Assembly: GCA_035527835.1 (NCBI GenBank)
Contig: DATKZS010000214.1
Coordinates: 1 to 8,682, forward strand
From: DATKZS01 sp035527835 [NCBI: bacterium]
GTDB taxonomy: Bacteria > RBG-13-61-14
Length of the DNA stretch: 8,682 nt
Direction of reading: 5' to 3'
The translations under genes were made by a program, and so were the position numbers. Below the pieces are notes generated by a model, which saw only the letters and a program-made list of their open reading frames with translations, searched no databases and had not been told where the DNA came from. Positions 6,339 through 8,682 of the stretch are shown here, piece after piece. The first letter of the stretch is position 1; each line of letters opens with the position of its first letter.

Positions 6339-6416
6339 TCAACGCCAAGACGCCAAGACGCAAAACTCTTGATTAAAATTATTTCCGGACTTGGCGTCTT
6401 GGCGCCTTGGCGTTGA
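6339..6416. repeat. Periodic inverted repeat, 8-nt units (CGCCAAGA family)
   Basis: Arms 6339-6361 and 6394-6416 (23 nt) pair at 22 of 23 positions. CGCCAAG cores recur every 8 nt. The right arm continues into a third unit, whereas the left third unit is degraded (CGCAAAAC). The 32-nt loop contains TTCCGGACTT at 6383-6392, the exact reverse complement of AAGTCCGGAA in the loop of the 2029-2104 element. It starts 17 nt after the first porin stop and is followed by GATAAAATC, not a T-tract. Confidence 0.88.
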
Positions 6417-6452
6417 TAAAATCTCAACGTCTCCATGCCCGCCCCCCTTTCC

Positions 6453-6480
6453 TTGACACCCAGCAAACAACCCGGATAAT
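6453..6480 (+). promoter_or_regulatory. Promoter of the second porin gene
   Basis: A perfect TTGACA (6453-6458) is followed after 16 nt by GATAAT (6475-6480), 5 of 6 to consensus. Transcription would begin near 6487, giving a short leader of about 17 nt with the GGGAGGAG ribosome binding site. This is the best promoter in the window and shows that the two porins can be transcribed separately. Confidence 0.7.
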
Positions 6481-6503
6481 AGAACCAGAAACGGGAGGAG
6501 AAA

Positions 6504-7715
6504 ATGAAGAAGTGGACCTTTATTATCGCGGTGGTATTGATGACGTTGCCGGCCCTGCCCCTGGCCGCCGCCGAGGTGGAGACGCCTTCGGGCGCCATCC
6601 AGTTGAGCACGGCGGCCAAGTTCGTTTACGGCTATTCGCCGCGCAACCAGGACACGCGCACGCCGGCCAGGGAGGATTTCACCACCGCGCTCCTGGACGT
6701 GGGAGTGGCCGGATCGCTCGGGAAGAACCTGTCCTACCGCATCGAGCTGGCTTCGAGCTGGAACCAGGACATGAAGACGGGCAGCCTGAACGGAAAGTCG
6801 AACCCCAACGAGCTCGGGACCGCGGGCGTCCGCCAGGTCTCCATCGTTTTCCATGACCTGGTGCCGTGGACCCGGATCGAGGCCGGGACCTTCATGCCCC
6901 CGATCAGCAACTACATGCCGCGTCCGGTGTGGGACCTGGACCTGATCCAGTACCCGCTTATGAACAACGCCTCGCGGATGAATACCGGCATCTTCGGCAA
7001 CCGGCCGGCCGCCCGCGACCTGTCGCAGTGGCAGCAGGCCGGCTTCAACCTGACCTTCCAGCCGCCCTACATGATCCGCCTCGACCTCGGGGTCTGGAAC
7101 GGAACCATGCCGGGAGGCAACGCCAACTTCAACCCGGACCTGGGAATGGCCCGGAGCATCGTGGCCACGTTCGAGCCCGCCGACACCCTGTCCCTGTCCC
7201 TGGCCTGGTGGGGAGAGCGGTTCCTGCAGGCCTATCCCGGGATCGCCAAGGGCGCGCGCCGCGACCTCAATATGTGGTTCCTCTACGGCGCCTACAAAAC
7301 GGACATCCTGGAAATCACCGCCGACTACGCGCAGGGCATGATCCCGCAATTCCAGCTCGATAAAAGCGGCGACTTCCAGGACCTGAACTGGGAGGGATGG
7401 CAGGTGACCGCGGGCTACTGGATCCTGCCCCGCCTCGAAATCCTGGCACGCTACGAGTACATCAACCCCAACGCCAAGGACAGCGTGCAAATCCCGGCGA
7501 GCCTCTATGACCAGTCCACCTGGATCACGCTGGGGGCCAACTGGCGCCTCTCCGACCAGGCCGAGGTCTCGGTCAATTACGTCATCAAGAACGAAGAGGG
7601 CATTGACGTAAACAAGGGCAAGTTCGGCGAGGATCCGCTCTTGCCCGGCTACAATCCCAAGTACAGCGTGCAGAACAACGACCTCTTGCTGATCCAGGCC
7701 CAGGTGTGGCAGTAA
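6504..7715 (+). CDS. Outer-membrane porin-like beta-barrel protein, second of two tandem paralogues (403 aa)
   Basis: Paralogue of the preceding gene with the same architecture. A classical signal peptide (MKKWTFIIAVVLMTLPALPL, then AAA and likely cleavage before EVE) is followed by about 380 residues of alternating amphipathic strands rich in Trp, Tyr and Asn. Shared landmarks are NELGTAGVRQVSI (102-114), EAGTFMPP (126-133), LGVWNGTMPGG, RYEYINPNAKD and the terminal NN....QAQVWQ. It again ends in Gln, with Trp next to last. It most resembles phosphate-selective-porin-like or other large single-chain porins of Gram-negative bacteria and should sit in the outer membrane. Ribosome binding site GGGAGGAG (6493-6500) and its own strong promoter support this start. 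An intrinsic terminator follows 32 nt after the stop, so it is probably a monocistronic, well-expressed gene. Solute specificity is not readable. Confidence 0.87.
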   Translation: MKKWTFIIAVVLMTLPALPLAAAEVETPSGAIQLSTAAKFVYGYSPRNQDTRTPAREDFTTALLDVGVAGSLGKNLSYRIELASSWNQDMKTGSLNGKSNPNELGTAGVRQVSIVFHDLVPWTRIEAGTFMPPISNYMPRPVWDLDLIQYPLMNNASRMNTGIFGNRPAARDLSQWQQAGFNLTFQPPYMIRLDLGVWNGTMPGGNANFNPDLGMARSIVATFEPADTLSLSLAWWGERFLQAYPGIAKGARRDLNMWFLYGAYKTDILEITADYAQGMIPQFQLDKSGDFQDLNWEGWQVTAGYWILPRLEILARYEYINPNAKDSVQIPASLYDQSTWITLGANWRLSDQAEVSVNYVIKNEEGIDVNKGKFGEDPLLPGYNPKYSVQNNDLLLIQAQVWQ

Positions 7716-7747
7716 CCTGAAGCGGCTTTTCGAGCAGGAGTGGAACC

Positions 7748-7778
7748 AAGGGCACGGCGCGCCGTGCCCTTTTCTTTA
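7748..7778 (+). terminator. Intrinsic terminator of the second porin gene
   Basis: A perfect 24-nt palindrome at 7748-7771 (AAGGGCACGGCG and its reverse complement) can fold as a 10-bp stem with a CGCG tetraloop. It runs into TTTTCTTT (7770-7777). It lies 32 nt after the porin stop and ends about 12 nt before the prmC start, so prmC needs read-through or a promoter inside this short interval. None is obvious. Confidence 0.88.
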
Positions 7779-7790
7779 TCAAGCGAGATC

Positions 7791-8666
7791 ATGGACAACG
7801 CGGGAAAATCGGAAAAGGCGTGGACCATCCAGGAGCTCCTGAAATGGGCGGCGGAGGATTTCGCGAATCGGGGCATTGACACGCCCCGCCTCGACGCCGA
7901 GCTCCTGTTGGCCTTCGCGCTCTCCGTGAAACGGGTGGACCTTTACCTGCGCTTTGACCAGGTCCCGGACCCGGAGGCGCTCGGCAGGTTCCGCGACGCG
8001 GTGAAGCGGAGGAGGGACCGGGAGCCCGTGGCCTACATCATCGGGCTGAAGGGCTTCCACGCCATCGAGCTGGTGACGGAGCGCGGCGTGTTCGTGCCGC
8101 GGCCGGAGACCGAGCTCTTGGTGGACGAGGCGGCGGCGCGGCTCAAGGATACGACCGCTCCCCTCATCCTGGAGATCGGCGGCGGGACCGGCGCGGTCAC
8201 GCTGGCGCTGGCCGCGGCGCTGCCCTCGGCCCGGCTGTGGGCCACGGACCTGGACCCGCGGGCCGTGGAGCTGACCAGGGCGAACGCCAGGCGGCTGGGT
8301 TTTGAAGAGCGCGTTGCAGTGATTCAAGGCGACCTGTTCGCGCCGGTCAAGGATATGGTCCCGTTCGACCTTATCGTGTGCAACCCGCCGTACGTGCCCC
8401 ATCCAGAGCTGGACCGGCTGATGCCGGAGGTCCGGGACCATGAGCCCGCGCTCGCTCTGGACGGCGGCCCGGACGGCATGGATTTCATCAGAAGGCTGAT
8501 CGCGGAGGCGCCGGAGCGGATGAAGGCGCTCGGATGGCTGATGCTGGAAGTGGGCGAGGGCCAGGCCGCGGCGGTCGCGGCCATGGCGGGAGCGGAGCTC
8601 CACCACGAGTCCACCAGGAAGGACTTAAGAGGAGTGCCGAGGATAGTCATTTTCAGAAAGAAGTAA
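7791..8666 (+). CDS. prmC: Peptide chain release factor N5-glutamine methyltransferase (291 aa)
   Basis: PrmC (HemK) methylates the glutamine of the GGQ motif in release factors RF1 and RF2, using S-adenosylmethionine, in the cytoplasm. The N-terminal helical release-factor-binding domain spans about residues 10-85, including TPRLDAELLLA. Then come FVPRPETELLVDEA (101-114), the SAM-binding motif LEIGGGTGAVTLALA (127-141), the acidic ATDLDPRAVELTRANA, and the catalytic NPPY (198-201) followed by VPHPELDRL. The C-terminus has GPDGMDFIRRL and a final strand RIVIFRKK. Length is normal. The ATG at 7791 matches the family N-terminus; a GTG at 7740 would read through the terminator stem. The ribosome binding site is weak (AAGCGAG). 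prfA, the usual upstream neighbour, is absent; a porin precedes it instead. Confidence 0.95.
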   Translation: MDNAGKSEKAWTIQELLKWAAEDFANRGIDTPRLDAELLLAFALSVKRVDLYLRFDQVPDPEALGRFRDAVKRRRDREPVAYIIGLKGFHAIELVTERGVFVPRPETELLVDEAAARLKDTTAPLILEIGGGTGAVTLALAAALPSARLWATDLDPRAVELTRANARRLGFEERVAVIQGDLFAPVKDMVPFDLIVCNPPYVPHPELDRLMPEVRDHEPALALDGGPDGMDFIRRLIAEAPERMKALGWLMLEVGEGQAAAVAAMAGAELHHESTRKDLRGVPRIVIFRKK

Positions 8667-8668
8667 CG

Positions 8669-8675
8669 GAAGGAA
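8669..8675 (+). promoter_or_regulatory. Probable ribosome binding site of a gene starting beyond the window
   Basis: GGAAGGA lies 3-9 nt after the prmC stop and just before the window end. It suggests that a closely spaced downstream gene begins at or beyond the right edge, so prmC may be the first gene of an operon. No start codon can be assigned. Confidence 0.4.
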
Positions 8676-8682
8676 TTGTTTG

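Overview
The window looks like chromosomal DNA of a high-GC, Gram-negative, probably uncultivated environmental bacterium. The Gram-negative call rests on two outer-membrane porin-type proteins with signal peptides and on a periplasmic DsbA-like thiol oxidoreductase. The phylum cannot be fixed from this window: there is no rRNA or other phylogenetic marker beyond prmC, and Desulfobacterota, Nitrospirota-like or PVC-like lineages would all be compatible.

Layout. A secreted protein of unknown function runs leftwards out of the window (1-355, minus strand). Divergent from it is a two-gene toxin-antitoxin module, a DUF433 antitoxin and a DUF5615 PIN-like toxin, overlapping by 4 nt. All remaining genes lie on the plus strand: an inositol-monophosphatase-family phosphatase, a DsbA-like thioredoxin-fold protein, a stand-alone macro-domain protein, a DHH-family phosphoesterase, two tandem paralogous porin-like proteins, and prmC (release-factor glutamine methyltransferase). 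The window ends just after prmC in what looks like the ribosome binding site of a further gene. The genes do not form an obvious pathway. They look like housekeeping or accessory genes, most apparently transcribed separately.

The most striking feature is between the genes. All five consecutive gaps from the phosphatase to the second porin carry large inverted repeats whose arms are built from short tandem units. Each begins 17-25 nt after the preceding stop codon. The sequences fall into different families with different unit lengths: 7 (AAGAAGC-like), 8 (CGCCAAGA), mixed 8/9 (CGCAGAGA), 9 (AAGGATnnn) and 10 (GCGGATGAAC/ACAGATGAAC, three copies). One element is nested inside the loop of another, and two lie in tandem with identical loop lengths. 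They lack the downstream T-tract of intrinsic terminators. By contrast, the gap after the toxin gene and the gap after porin 2 carry ordinary GC-rich hairpins followed by T-tracts. These periodic hairpin elements are the best candidate here for something poorly described.
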